A DNA stretch of 6,745 bases from Acidimicrobiia bacterium. Its GTDB lineage: Bacteria; Actinomycetota; Acidimicrobiia; Acidimicrobiales; Ilumatobacteraceae. A program made the translations under genes and the position numbers. The stretch lies in the NCBI GenBank assembly GCA_013821025.1, contig JACDHN010000150.1, positions 1 through 6,745 of the forward strand. The letters run 5' to 3'. Below, piece by piece: positions 1-5,554 of the stretch (positions within the stretch are counted from its first letter, which is position 1; each line of letters starts with the position of its first letter). The notes beneath the pieces are model-generated. The model was not told the origin of the DNA. It did not search any database and saw only the letters and a list, made by a program, of their open reading frames with translations.

Positions 1-264
1 CTCGCCCACTTCGTTGAGGAAGTCCTCCGCTTCGTCCAGCACCGCAGCCGCCGTTCCGTCGTCGACGCCTGGAGGCTCTTCCGGTGTGGCCGGCGTGACC
101 AGCGATCCGTGAGTCCAGGCCACATCTGCCAGTCGACGCTCGTAGCTCGGACAGTTGTCGGGGCAGCGCCATGGGGCGTCGGGCGCCAGATCCAAGTCGC
201 ACTTCCGCACCGTCTCACCGTTGCGGTACGTGCGGCTCTCGAAGTGCTTGCATTCCTGGCGCAT
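1..264 (-). CDS. Small four-cysteine hypothetical protein, N-terminal part (runs off window)
   Basis: An open minus-strand frame runs from an ATG at 264 to the window edge (88 codons, no stop), so the gene is partial. The product is not one I can name. The first 50 residues are dense in conserved-looking aromatic, charged and Cys residues: Cys at 5, 22, 34 and 38, including the segment WRCPDNCPSYERR at 32-44. This spacing could bind zinc or an Fe-S cluster, which is inference. Residues 51-88 are Pro/Ala/Glu-rich and acidic and look like a disordered linker. No signal peptide or membrane segment is visible. The start lies 10 bases after the stop of the MFS gene. An in-frame GTG at 270 would leave only 4 bases. 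No clear Shine-Dalgarno is seen, so translation may be coupled to the transporter and the two probably form an operon. I believe similar short proteins occur in Acidimicrobiia, but I cannot confirm this here. Confidence 0.72.
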   Translation of the reverse strand, partial: MRQECKHFESRTYRNGETVRKCDLDLAPDAPWRCPDNCPSYERRLADVAWTHGSLVTPATPEEPPGVDDGTAAAVLDEAEDFLNEVGE

Positions 265-274
265 CGGCACGCCG

Positions 275-1915
275 TCATCGTACGACGATCGGACCCTCGC
301 CGCTCGGCGCGGCCGGTACGCCAACCCGCTCGCCGATCACGTCGGGATTGTCACGATCAGAAGGCAACAGGAACCGGACGGCACACGCCGCGCCGAGCAC
401 GAGCACGGCGCCGACCATCGCTGCGGCGCCGACGCCGTCGACGAAGGACTGGCCGGCGACAACCCGCAGCGCGTCGATCCGATCTGCCGGCACGGCGCCC
501 TGGGCGATCAGGTTTTCGACGCCGGCGATGCTGCTCGTGGCGACGTTGCGGACCTGCTCGGAAGCGCCGGCCACGGCGCTGCCAACGCCGGCGGCGTACT
601 GACTGGTCACGATGGAGCCGAGCACGGCGACGCCCAGGGCACCGCCGAACTCGCGGGTCGTGTCATTCATGGCCGAGCCGATACCGGCTCGGTCGCGCGG
701 CACCGCTGACATCAGCTGATTGGTCATCGGCGACATGGTCAGCGCCATTCCAGCGGCGAGCACGACGATCGTGGCGATGACCTGGATATAAGAGCTGTCC
801 GTCTCGAACAGCGACATCGCTGCGAGTCCCACGGCAACGAGGGTCAAGCCGACCGAGGCGACGACGTTGGCACCGAAGCGAGCGGACAGGCGCGGGGTCT
901 GCGGGGCCAGCACCATCATCACGACAGAGACCGGGAGCAGCCGGACGGCCGCGCCGAGCGGTGAGTACCCGAGCACGAACTGCAGGTACTGGCTGAGCAC
1001 GAAGAACGTGCCGAACATGGCGAAGAAGACGAGGGTGATGCCGCCCGAGGAGACGGCGAACCGACGGTCGCCGAACAGCCGCAGATCGAGCATCGGGTGA
1101 CGGGTGGTCGACTCCCACCACACGAACACGGCCAGCACGGCCACGGACGCGCCGAACCACGTCAGCGACTCCGCGCTCGTCCAGCCGTGGTTCGGCCCTT
1201 CGATGATGGCGTACACGAAGGCGCTCAGCCCGACGATCGACAGCAGGGCGCCGAACGGGTCGAGCGGCGACGCCGTGGTGTCCTTCGACTTGGGCAGCAG
1301 CAGGTACCCCGAAGCCAGAGCGGCGACGATGATCGGGATGTTGACGAGGAACACCGACCCCCACCAGAAGTGCTGGAGCAGGAAGCCGGACGTCACCGGG
1401 CCGATGGCAGCGCCGGCGCCGGAGATGCCGGCCCAGATGGCGATCGCCTTGGCCCGCTCACGGCGCGGAAACACGTTGGTGAGGATCGACAGAGTCGACG
1501 GCATGACAAAGGCGGCCCCGATACCCATCACGGCTCGGGCGGCGATGAGCTGGCTCGACGAGTCCGACAGCGCTCCGAACATCGACCCGGCGCCGAAGAT
1601 CAGCAACCCGATCTGCAGTGCGCCCTTGCGCCCGAACCGGTCTCCGAGGGCGCCGGCGGTGAACAGCAGCCCGGCGAAGACCAGCGCGTAGGCGTCGACG
1701 ATCCATTGCAGCTCGGTGTTCGAGGCACCGAGCTGCTCGGGATCGGCCATCGTCGGCAGCGCCACGTTCAGCACGGTGTTGCCGATGATGACGATCATCA
1801 ACGATGCGCAGAGCACCGCCAGCACCTTCCATCGACGCTCGTACACGTCGGGAGCAATCCCGTCGAGGTCGTCTTCAATCGCTACGCTGTCGTTGCGTTC
1901 GGGACCGGTCTCCAC
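275..1915 (-). CDS. MFS transporter, DHA2 (EmrB/QacA-like) drug:H+ antiporter family
   Basis: A 546-residue integral membrane protein of the major facilitator superfamily, expected to export hydrophobic compounds in exchange for protons. Motif A is GALGDRFGRK at 88-97. The motif B region (residues 123-145) has Arg127 followed by GIGAAFVMPS. The motif C-like Gly/Pro segment is SGAGAAIGPVTSG at 165-177, and WWGSVFLVNIP at 184-194 is typical of DHA2 members. The TM1 motif reads NTVLNVALPTM at 46-56, where many family members have Asp instead of Asn46. The length and the spread of hydrophobic segments fit the 14-helix class, with an extracytoplasmic loop near 436-490. The N-terminus (1-28) and C-terminus (518-546) are hydrophilic. 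The start is GTG at 1915, chosen because AGAGGTGG lies 6 bases upstream. It is divergent from a TetR regulator, which probably represses it. The substrate cannot be told from sequence. Confidence 0.95.
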   Translation of the reverse strand: METGPERNDSVAIEDDLDGIAPDVYERRWKVLAVLCASLMIVIIGNTVLNVALPTMADPEQLGASNTELQWIVDAYALVFAGLLFTAGALGDRFGRKGALQIGLLIFGAGSMFGALSDSSSQLIAARAVMGIGAAFVMPSTLSILTNVFPRRERAKAIAIWAGISGAGAAIGPVTSGFLLQHFWWGSVFLVNIPIIVAALASGYLLLPKSKDTTASPLDPFGALLSIVGLSAFVYAIIEGPNHGWTSAESLTWFGASVAVLAVFVWWESTTRHPMLDLRLFGDRRFAVSSGGITLVFFAMFGTFFVLSQYLQFVLGYSPLGAAVRLLPVSVVMMVLAPQTPRLSARFGANVVASVGLTLVAVGLAAMSLFETDSSYIQVIATIVVLAAGMALTMSPMTNQLMSAVPRDRAGIGSAMNDTTREFGGALGVAVLGSIVTSQYAAGVGSAVAGASEQVRNVATSSIAGVENLIAQGAVPADRIDALRVVAGQSFVDGVGAAAMVGAVLVLGAACAVRFLLPSDRDNPDVIGERVGVPAAPSGEGPIVVR

Positions 1916-1921
1916 AGGAGC

Positions 1922-1929
1922 CCACCTCT
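1922..1929 (-). promoter_or_regulatory. Ribosome binding site of the MFS gene
   Basis: On the minus strand AGAGGTGG sits 6 bases before the GTG at 1915. It matches the core of the Shine-Dalgarno consensus and supports a GTG start for the transporter. Confidence 0.65.
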
Positions 1930-1970
1930 CTTTCAGGTCAGAATTCCGTTAAGCTGCTTGCTCGTTTCGC

Positions 1971-1977
1971 TACACTA
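1971..1977. promoter_or_regulatory. Overlapping back-to-back -10-like elements of the MFS/TetR divergent pair
   Basis: TACACTA reads TACACT on the plus strand (1971-1976) and TAGTGT on the minus strand (1977-1972). Both fit the actinobacterial -10 pattern TANNNT. The plus-strand element would start the TetR transcript near 1983. The minus-strand element would start the MFS transcript near 1965, giving a leader of about 50 bases that contains the visible Shine-Dalgarno. No convincing -35 hexamer is visible for either, so this is a moderate-to-weak call. Confidence 0.35.
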
Positions 1978-1981
1978 ACGT

Positions 1982-2001
1982 ATCGACAAACTGTTTTCGA
2001 T
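1982..2001. promoter_or_regulatory. Candidate TetR operator (20-bp imperfect palindrome)
   Basis: ATCGACAAACTGTTTTCGAT is symmetric at 7 of 10 pairs, with perfect ATCGA/TCGAT arms. It lies 8 bases before the TetR start, over the predicted plus-strand transcription start and just upstream of the minus-strand -10. TetR-family repressors commonly bind such palindromes in the gap between their own gene and a divergent efflux gene. Binding here could block both promoters. The site is inferred from symmetry and position only. Confidence 0.45.
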
Positions 2002-2009
2002 GGTGACCC

Positions 2010-2579
2010 ATGGCACGTCCCCGCAGCGATGAGGCCCGCCGCAAGGCGCTCGCAGCCGCTGCCGAGCTGATCATCGAGCGCGGTGCCGCGAACCTCAGCA
2101 TCGAGGAGGTGGCGGCGCGCTCCGGCGTCGCCAAGACCACGATCTACCGCCACTGGCCGGAGCGCACGTCGCTGATGGTCGACACAGTGCGCTCCACGTT
2201 CGCACACGTCGGCGTACCCGATACCGGCACACTGCGAGGCGATCTCAGCACCTACTTCAGTGGCATGGTGCGCGCCGACCTGAGTGGCAAGGTCGGCCAG
2301 CTGATGCCGAGCCTGATCGACGCTGCGTCCCGTGATCCCGAACTCGAATCGGTGCTCGACCGGCTCACCCGTGATCGAACCGAGGTGCTGATAGCCGTGG
2401 TCCGGCGCGCCCAGGAGCGCGGCGAGCTGCCAGCAGACCTCGACGACGAAGTCTTCATCGGCACCGTTGTCGGACCGATCGTGTTCCGCAAGGTGATCCA
2501 GCGTCTGCCCCTCGACGCCCGGTACATCGAATCCTGCCTCGACGTGTCCCTCGCCGGCCTAGGAGTGCAGCCGAATTGA
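2010..2579 (+). CDS. TetR/AcrR family transcriptional regulator
   Basis: A 189-residue one-component repressor of usual TetR length. The N-terminal DNA-binding domain covers about residues 8-55. The helix-turn-helix is in 30-49 (SIEEVAARSGVAKTTIYRHW), and its recognition helix contains the typical KTTIYRHW signature followed by PERTSLM. Residues 60-189 are the helical ligand-binding and dimerisation domain, which diverges between members and gives no ligand prediction. The PLDARYIESCLDVSLAGL stretch near the end resembles C-terminal domains found in many actinobacterial TetR proteins. ATG at 2010 gives a complete domain with the usual short basic leader (ARPRSDEARR). The gene is divergent from the MFS transporter and separated from it by 94 bp containing a palindrome. 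By analogy with many TetR/efflux pairs, it most likely represses itself and the transporter until a pump substrate binds. Confidence 0.95.
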   Translation: MARPRSDEARRKALAAAAELIIERGAANLSIEEVAARSGVAKTTIYRHWPERTSLMVDTVRSTFAHVGVPDTGTLRGDLSTYFSGMVRADLSGKVGQLMPSLIDAASRDPELESVLDRLTRDRTEVLIAVVRRAQERGELPADLDDEVFIGTVVGPIVFRKVIQRLPLDARYIESCLDVSLAGLGVQPN

Positions 2580-2588
2580 TGCGGCCGC

Positions 2589-2612
2589 CGAAGCCTGGAA
2601 GCGATGGCTTCG
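2589..2612. terminator. Hairpin in the TetR/sufB convergent gap, possible bidirectional terminator
   Basis: CGAAGCC (2589-2595) is exactly complementary to GGCTTCG (2606-2612) around a 10-base loop. An alternative inner hairpin pairs GAAGC (2598-2602) with GCTTC (2607-2611). It lies in the 39-bp gap between the stop codons of two convergent genes, where a shared terminator is expected. There is no T-run on either side, so it would be an atypical intrinsic terminator. Confidence 0.4.
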
Positions 2613-2618
2613 CTACGC

Positions 2619-4019
2619 TCAGCCGACGCTGCCTTCCATCTGCAGCTCGATCAGGCGGCTCCACTCGACGGCATACTCCATCGGCAGCGTGCGCGTGATC
2701 GGCTCGATGAAGCCGTTGACCACCATGCCCATCGCCTGCTCCTCGGAGAGGCCTCGGCTCATCAGGTAGTAGAGCTGCTCGTCGGCCACCTTCGACACCG
2801 TGGCCTCGTGGCCGATCTGGGCGTCGCGCTCGCCGACCTCCATGTACGGGAGCGTCCGGCTCTCGGAGTTCTCGTCGAGGATCAGGGCGTCGCACTGGAC
2901 GTGGCTCTTACAGTTGTGGGCGCCCTCGTCGACGCGCACCAGGCCGCGGTACGTGGTGATGCCGCCGTCCTTGCTGATCGACTTCGACACGATCTTCGAC
3001 GTCGTCTCCGAGGCCGAGTGGATCATCTTGGCGCCGGCGTCCTGGTGCTGTCCGGCACCCGAGTAGGCAACCGACAGCACCTCGCCGGTGGCCTTCGGAC
3101 CCATCAGGTAGACGCTCGGGTACTTCATGGTCAGCTTGGACCCGATGTTGCCATCGATCCACTCCATGTGGCCCTCGGTCTCCACCCTGGCCCGCTTCGT
3201 GACCAGGTTGTAGACGTTGGGACTCCAGTTCTGGATGGTCGTGTACGTGACACGGGCGCTCGGTTTGACGATGATCTCCACCACCGCCGAGTGCAGTGAG
3301 TCGCTGGAGTACACGGGCGCCGAGCAGCCCTCGATGTAGTGAACTTGGGAACCCTCGTCGGCGATGATCAGCGTGCGCTCGAACTGGCCGGCGTTCTCGG
3401 AGTTGATCCGGAAGTACGCCTGCAGCGGCATCTCGCACTCCACGCCCGGCGGGACGTAGACGAACGATCCGCCAGACCACACAGCCGTGTTGAGGGCTGC
3501 GAACTTGTTGTCTCCAGGCGGGATGACCGTGCCGAAGTACTGCTTCACGAGATCGGGGTACTCCCTCAGCGCCGTGTCCATGTCGCAGAACAGGATCCCC
3601 TGCTGCGCCAGGTCCTCGCGGTTGCGGTGGAACACCACCTCGGACTCGTACTGCGCGGTCACGCCCGACAGGTACTGACGCTCGGCCTCAGGGATGCCGA
3701 GCTTCTCGTACGTGGCCTGCATCTGCGCCGGGAGCTGGTCCCATTCGTCGACCTGAGGCGTGGACGGCCGTAGGTAGTAGTAGATGTTCTGGAAGTCGAG
3801 CTCTGGCATGTTGACCGAGAACCACGGCGCCATCGGCTTGCGGTCGAACGTGCGAAGCGAGCGTTGGCGCATCTTCGTCATCCACCGCGGCTCGCCCTTC
3901 CACCACGAGATCTGGTTGACCACACCGTCGTTGATGCCCTTCTCGGGCGCGAAGGCGTACTCGACCTCGTCGCTCCAGCCGAGTTCGTATTTGCTGAGAT
4001 CGAGATCGAACGTCGTCAT
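2619..4019 (-). CDS. sufB: Fe-S cluster assembly scaffold protein SufB
   Basis: A 466-residue cytoplasmic protein, the normal SufB length. It is the scaffold on which SufBC2D builds Fe-S clusters from SufS-derived sulfur. The N-terminal part (residues 11-85) has the SufB-specific stretch YELGWSDEVEYAF and the NQISWWKGEPRWM block. The core beta-helix follows, with PPGVECEMPLQAYFRIN at 190-206 and HYIEGCSAP at 227-235. At the C-terminal end come NCKSHVQCDALIL (369-381), PYMEVGERDAQIGHEATVSK (391-410) and the GFIEPI helix region. Cys376 and Glu405 are 29 residues apart, the same spacing as the functionally essential Cys405 and Glu434 of E. coli SufB, and Cys232 may match Cys254. This is SufB rather than SufD. 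ATG at 4019 is supported by GAGGAG 6 bases upstream. No sufC, sufD or sufS flanks it: a TetR gene converges on its 3' side and a ferredoxin precedes it. Confidence 0.97.
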   Translation of the reverse strand: MTTFDLDLSKYELGWSDEVEYAFAPEKGINDGVVNQISWWKGEPRWMTKMRQRSLRTFDRKPMAPWFSVNMPELDFQNIYYYLRPSTPQVDEWDQLPAQMQATYEKLGIPEAERQYLSGVTAQYESEVVFHRNREDLAQQGILFCDMDTALREYPDLVKQYFGTVIPPGDNKFAALNTAVWSGGSFVYVPPGVECEMPLQAYFRINSENAGQFERTLIIADEGSQVHYIEGCSAPVYSSDSLHSAVVEIIVKPSARVTYTTIQNWSPNVYNLVTKRARVETEGHMEWIDGNIGSKLTMKYPSVYLMGPKATGEVLSVAYSGAGQHQDAGAKMIHSASETTSKIVSKSISKDGGITTYRGLVRVDEGAHNCKSHVQCDALILDENSESRTLPYMEVGERDAQIGHEATVSKVADEQLYYLMSRGLSEEQAMGMVVNGFIEPITRTLPMEYAVEWSRLIELQMEGSVG

Positions 4020-4025
4020 CGGTCA

Positions 4026-4031
4026 CTCCTC
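4026..4031 (-). promoter_or_regulatory. Ribosome binding site of sufB
   Basis: GAGGAG on the minus strand ends 6 bases before the sufB ATG. It is a strong Shine-Dalgarno that fixes the start at 4019 and shows that sufB has a leadered transcript, unlike the three genes to its right. Confidence 0.75.
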
Positions 4032-4064
4032 GCGATGCTGGGGGTGCTGCTCCGGGTACATTTC

Positions 4065-4080
4065 TACTACCGACATAGTA
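4065..4080 (-). promoter_or_regulatory. Candidate sufB promoter -10 with overlapping inverted repeat
   Basis: On the minus strand TACTAT (4080-4075) is a good -10 match and would start transcription near 4068, about 49 bases before the sufB ATG. The same bases lie inside the inverted repeat TACTA-N6-TAGTA (4065-4069 and 4076-4080), a possible site for an Fe-S or redox regulator such as SufR or an Rrf2 protein. No -35 hexamer is evident, and the repeat arms are only 5 bp and may be chance. Confidence 0.35.
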
Positions 4081-4111
4081 ACAATGCACGCGGGCGCTCC
4101 GCCCCAGTGCA
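4079..4111 (-). terminator. Rho-independent-like terminator of the ferredoxin gene
   Basis: TGCAC (4085-4089) pairs with GTGCA (4107-4111). Inside it, GGGCG (4092-4096) pairs with CGCCC (4100-4104) around the loop CTC, with a 2x2 internal mismatch between the two stems. Read on the minus strand, the hairpin is followed directly by TTGTTA (4084-4079), a short T-rich run. It lies 51 bases after the ferredoxin stop and just before the candidate sufB promoter. This suggests that the two minus-strand genes are transcribed separately. Confidence 0.55.
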
Positions 4112-4161
4112 CCCCCGAAATCCACAATTCACACGGAAGAGGGAGCGAGGGGGCGAGGGCG

Positions 4162-4479
4162 TCACGCAGCGTGGTCGCCGACAACTTCGACGCGAGCTGC
4201 GATGCGGGGGTTGAACGAGGCGTCGAGGTCGGCATCGGACGGGGCGTCGATCTCGATGAAGATGCACTCACCGGGACACGCCTCGGCAGCGTCGATCACG
4301 TGCGACACGAGACGGGGCCTCACCGCCGCCAGGCTCGCCGACCCACCGGGATCGTTGAGCACGGAGCCGGACTGCGCGACATAGGCGATGCCGTCCTCGA
4401 GCTGCACGAACACGTCGCCGCAATGGTCGACGCACAGCCCGTCGCCGGTGCACAGGTCTTGATCGATCCAAACGCGCAT
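4162..4479 (-). CDS. Ferredoxin with CxxDxxC cluster motif (3Fe-4S or Asp-ligated 4Fe-4S)
   Basis: A 105-residue acidic, soluble electron carrier. The N-terminus MRVWIDQDLCTGDGLC is typical of single-cluster ferredoxins, including those that serve P450s. The ligand set seen is Cys10-x2-Asp13-x2-Cys16 plus Cys68-Pro69. Asp takes the place of the second Cys of a CxxCxxC motif, as in Pyrococcus furiosus ferredoxin, where the Asp ligates a 4Fe-4S cluster; other members with a non-Cys residue there hold 3Fe-4S. Cys20 and Cys72 are extra and could form a disulfide. The protein is longer than the usual 60-70 residues because of a loop at about 36-60 and an acidic tail at 79-105. It is divergent from an LLM-class oxidoreductase. 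The ATG at 4479 has no good Shine-Dalgarno but a TANNNT 8 bases upstream, so the mRNA may be leaderless. The redox partner is unknown. Confidence 0.92.
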   Translation of the reverse strand: MRVWIDQDLCTGDGLCVDHCGDVFVQLEDGIAYVAQSGSVLNDPGGSASLAAVRPRLVSHVIDAAEACPGECIFIEIDAPSDADLDASFNPRIAARVEVVGDHAA

Positions 4480-4494
4480 CTCGGTGCAGGCTAC
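4479..4494 (-). promoter_or_regulatory. Candidate leaderless promoter of the ferredoxin gene
   Basis: On the minus strand the 9-mer GTAGCCTGC (4494-4486) contains TAGCCT (4493-4488), a TANNNT -10. The ATG at 4479 begins 8 bases after it, which places the transcription start at or next to the start codon. No -35 consensus is seen. An identical 9-mer serves the divergent gene. Confidence 0.5.
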
Positions 4495-4551
4495 CGGCCA
4501 TCCGCTCGCCCACAGGGTCGCCGTTTCTCCACCAGCCGCCCACGTCGCGCC

Positions 4552-4566
4552 GTAGCCTGCCGGGCG
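4552..4566 (+). promoter_or_regulatory. Candidate leaderless promoter of the LLM oxidoreductase gene
   Basis: GTAGCCTGC (4552-4560) contains TAGCCT (4553-4558), a TANNNT -10, with 7 bases to the GTG at 4566. That is the spacing at which transcription would begin on the start codon itself. No Shine-Dalgarno precedes the GTG, which supports leaderless translation and this choice of start. No -35 consensus is seen. Confidence 0.5.
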
Positions 4567-5507
4567 TGTACGACGTGTCGCAGCTCCGAATCTTCACCGA
4601 ACCCCAGCAAGGAGCCACTTACAACGACCTGCTGGCCGTCGCTGGCGTTGCCGAGCGCCTCGGCTTTGGCGCCTTCTTCCGCAGTGACCACTACCTGGCC
4701 ATGGGATCAGCGCTCGACGAGGGTGGCCTGCCGGGCCCGACCGACGCCTGGATCACGCTCGCCGGCCTGGCCCGCGACACGGAGCGCATCCGCCTCGGCA
4801 CCCTCGTCACGTCAGCCACGTTCCGACGGCCTGGGCCGCTCGCCGTCGCAGTCGCCCAGGTAGACCACATGTCCAATGGCCGCGTGGAGCTCGGTCTCGG
4901 AGCCGGCTGGTACGAGGAGGAGCACGCCGCCTACGGCATCCCGTTCCCGGACGTGGGCGAGCGATTCGATCGACTCGAGGAGCAACTGGCGATCATCACC
5001 GGCTTGTGGACCACGGCGGAAGGCGAGCTCTTCTCGTTCGACGGCCAGCACCATTCGGTCACCGACAGCCCTGCACTGCCCAAGCCCGTGCAGCATCCGC
5101 TGCCGGTGATCATCGGCGGCGGCGGGCCGAAGCGCACACCGGCGTTGGCGGCCAGGTTCGCCACCGAGTTCAACACGCCGTTCCTCCCCATCGACGCCTT
5201 CTGCACCCAGCGCGATCGCGTGATCGCCGCGTGTGAAGCCGCGAGCCGCGACCCGTCGACCATCACGTTCTCGGCAGCGGCCGTCGTGTGCGCCGGCAGC
5301 GACCGAGCCGAGTTCGCACGGCGGGCTGCGGCCATCGGGCGCGAACCGGACGAGATTCGCGAGAACGGCGTCGCCGGCACTGTCGAGGAGGCCCACGCGA
5401 CCATGCAGCGTTGGCACGAGGCCGGCGCCGAGCGGCTATATCTGCAGGTGCTCGACCTTGGCGATCTCGATCATCTCGAAACGATCGCTTCCATCACGAC
5501 CTCCTGA
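4566..5507 (+). CDS. LLM-class flavin-dependent oxidoreductase, probably F420-dependent (TIGR03560-like)
   Basis: A 313-residue cytoplasmic TIM-barrel enzyme of the bacterial luciferase-like monooxygenase fold. Family signatures, in order, are RSDHYL at 39-44 after the first strand-helix units, PGPTDAWITLAGLARDTERI at 56-75, RLGTLVTSATFRRPGPLA at 76-93, QVDHMSNGRVELGLGAGW at 98-115, and PLPVIIGGGGPKRTPALAAR at 178-197, where the Gly-rich loop contacts the cofactor phosphate. The C-terminal GTVEEAHATMQRWHEAGAE (271-289) is also typical. The pattern resembles the actinobacterial F420-dependent subgroup TIGR03560. Use of F420 rather than FMN is inference, and the substrate cannot be predicted. 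GTG at 4566 is preferred because the gene lacks a Shine-Dalgarno and a -10-like hexamer sits 7 bases upstream; a GTG at 4575 is an in-frame alternative. The gene is divergent from a ferredoxin and followed after 46 bp by oligopeptidase B. Confidence 0.94.
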   Translation: MYDVSQLRIFTEPQQGATYNDLLAVAGVAERLGFGAFFRSDHYLAMGSALDEGGLPGPTDAWITLAGLARDTERIRLGTLVTSATFRRPGPLAVAVAQVDHMSNGRVELGLGAGWYEEEHAAYGIPFPDVGERFDRLEEQLAIITGLWTTAEGELFSFDGQHHSVTDSPALPKPVQHPLPVIIGGGGPKRTPALAARFATEFNTPFLPIDAFCTQRDRVIAACEAASRDPSTITFSAAAVVCAGSDRAEFARRAAAIGREPDEIRENGVAGTVEEAHATMQRWHEAGAERLYLQVLDLGDLDHLETIASITTS

Positions 5508-5540
5508 TTGCGCTCCTCGTTCCCTCACCGTCGCCGGCGA

Positions 5541-5554
5541 TAGGTTCCCGCCGA
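5541..5554 (+). promoter_or_regulatory. Candidate leaderless promoter of the oligopeptidase B gene
   Basis: TAGGTT (5541-5546) fits TANNNT and is followed by 7 bases and then the ATG at 5554. No Shine-Dalgarno is present in those bases. The spacing is the same as in front of the LLM gene, which suggests that this gene has its own promoter in the 46-bp gap and is not only read through from upstream. No -35 is recognisable. Confidence 0.45.

Noticed and set aside
109..780. Long plus-strand open frame (223 codons) and two others overlapping it
   Set aside because: They encode Arg/Ala/Pro-rich low-complexity sequence and lie opposite the MFS 3' end and the four-cysteine gene, whose products have recognisable protein character. 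They are typical shadows in GC-rich DNA.
1097..1978. Plus-strand open frame of 293 codons opposite the MFS gene
   Set aside because: The product is rich in Arg, Gln, Gly and His with no domain, and it runs antisense through conserved MFS motifs. It is a shadow frame.
2604..3299. Plus-strand open frame of 231 codons opposite sufB
   Set aside because: It is the antisense of highly conserved SufB sequence, has no ribosome binding site, and gives a Leu/Val/Asp/His/Arg-biased product.
2010..4019. TetR gene as a regulator of sufB
   Set aside because: The genes are convergent with a hairpin between them, and the TetR gene faces the MFS promoter with a palindrome in that gap, so the MFS gene is the far more likely target.
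4112..4154. CCCCC and GGGGG runs that could pair across about 33 bases
   Set aside because: The loop is long and homopolymer pairing is easily chance; the compact hairpin at 4085-4111 is the better terminator.
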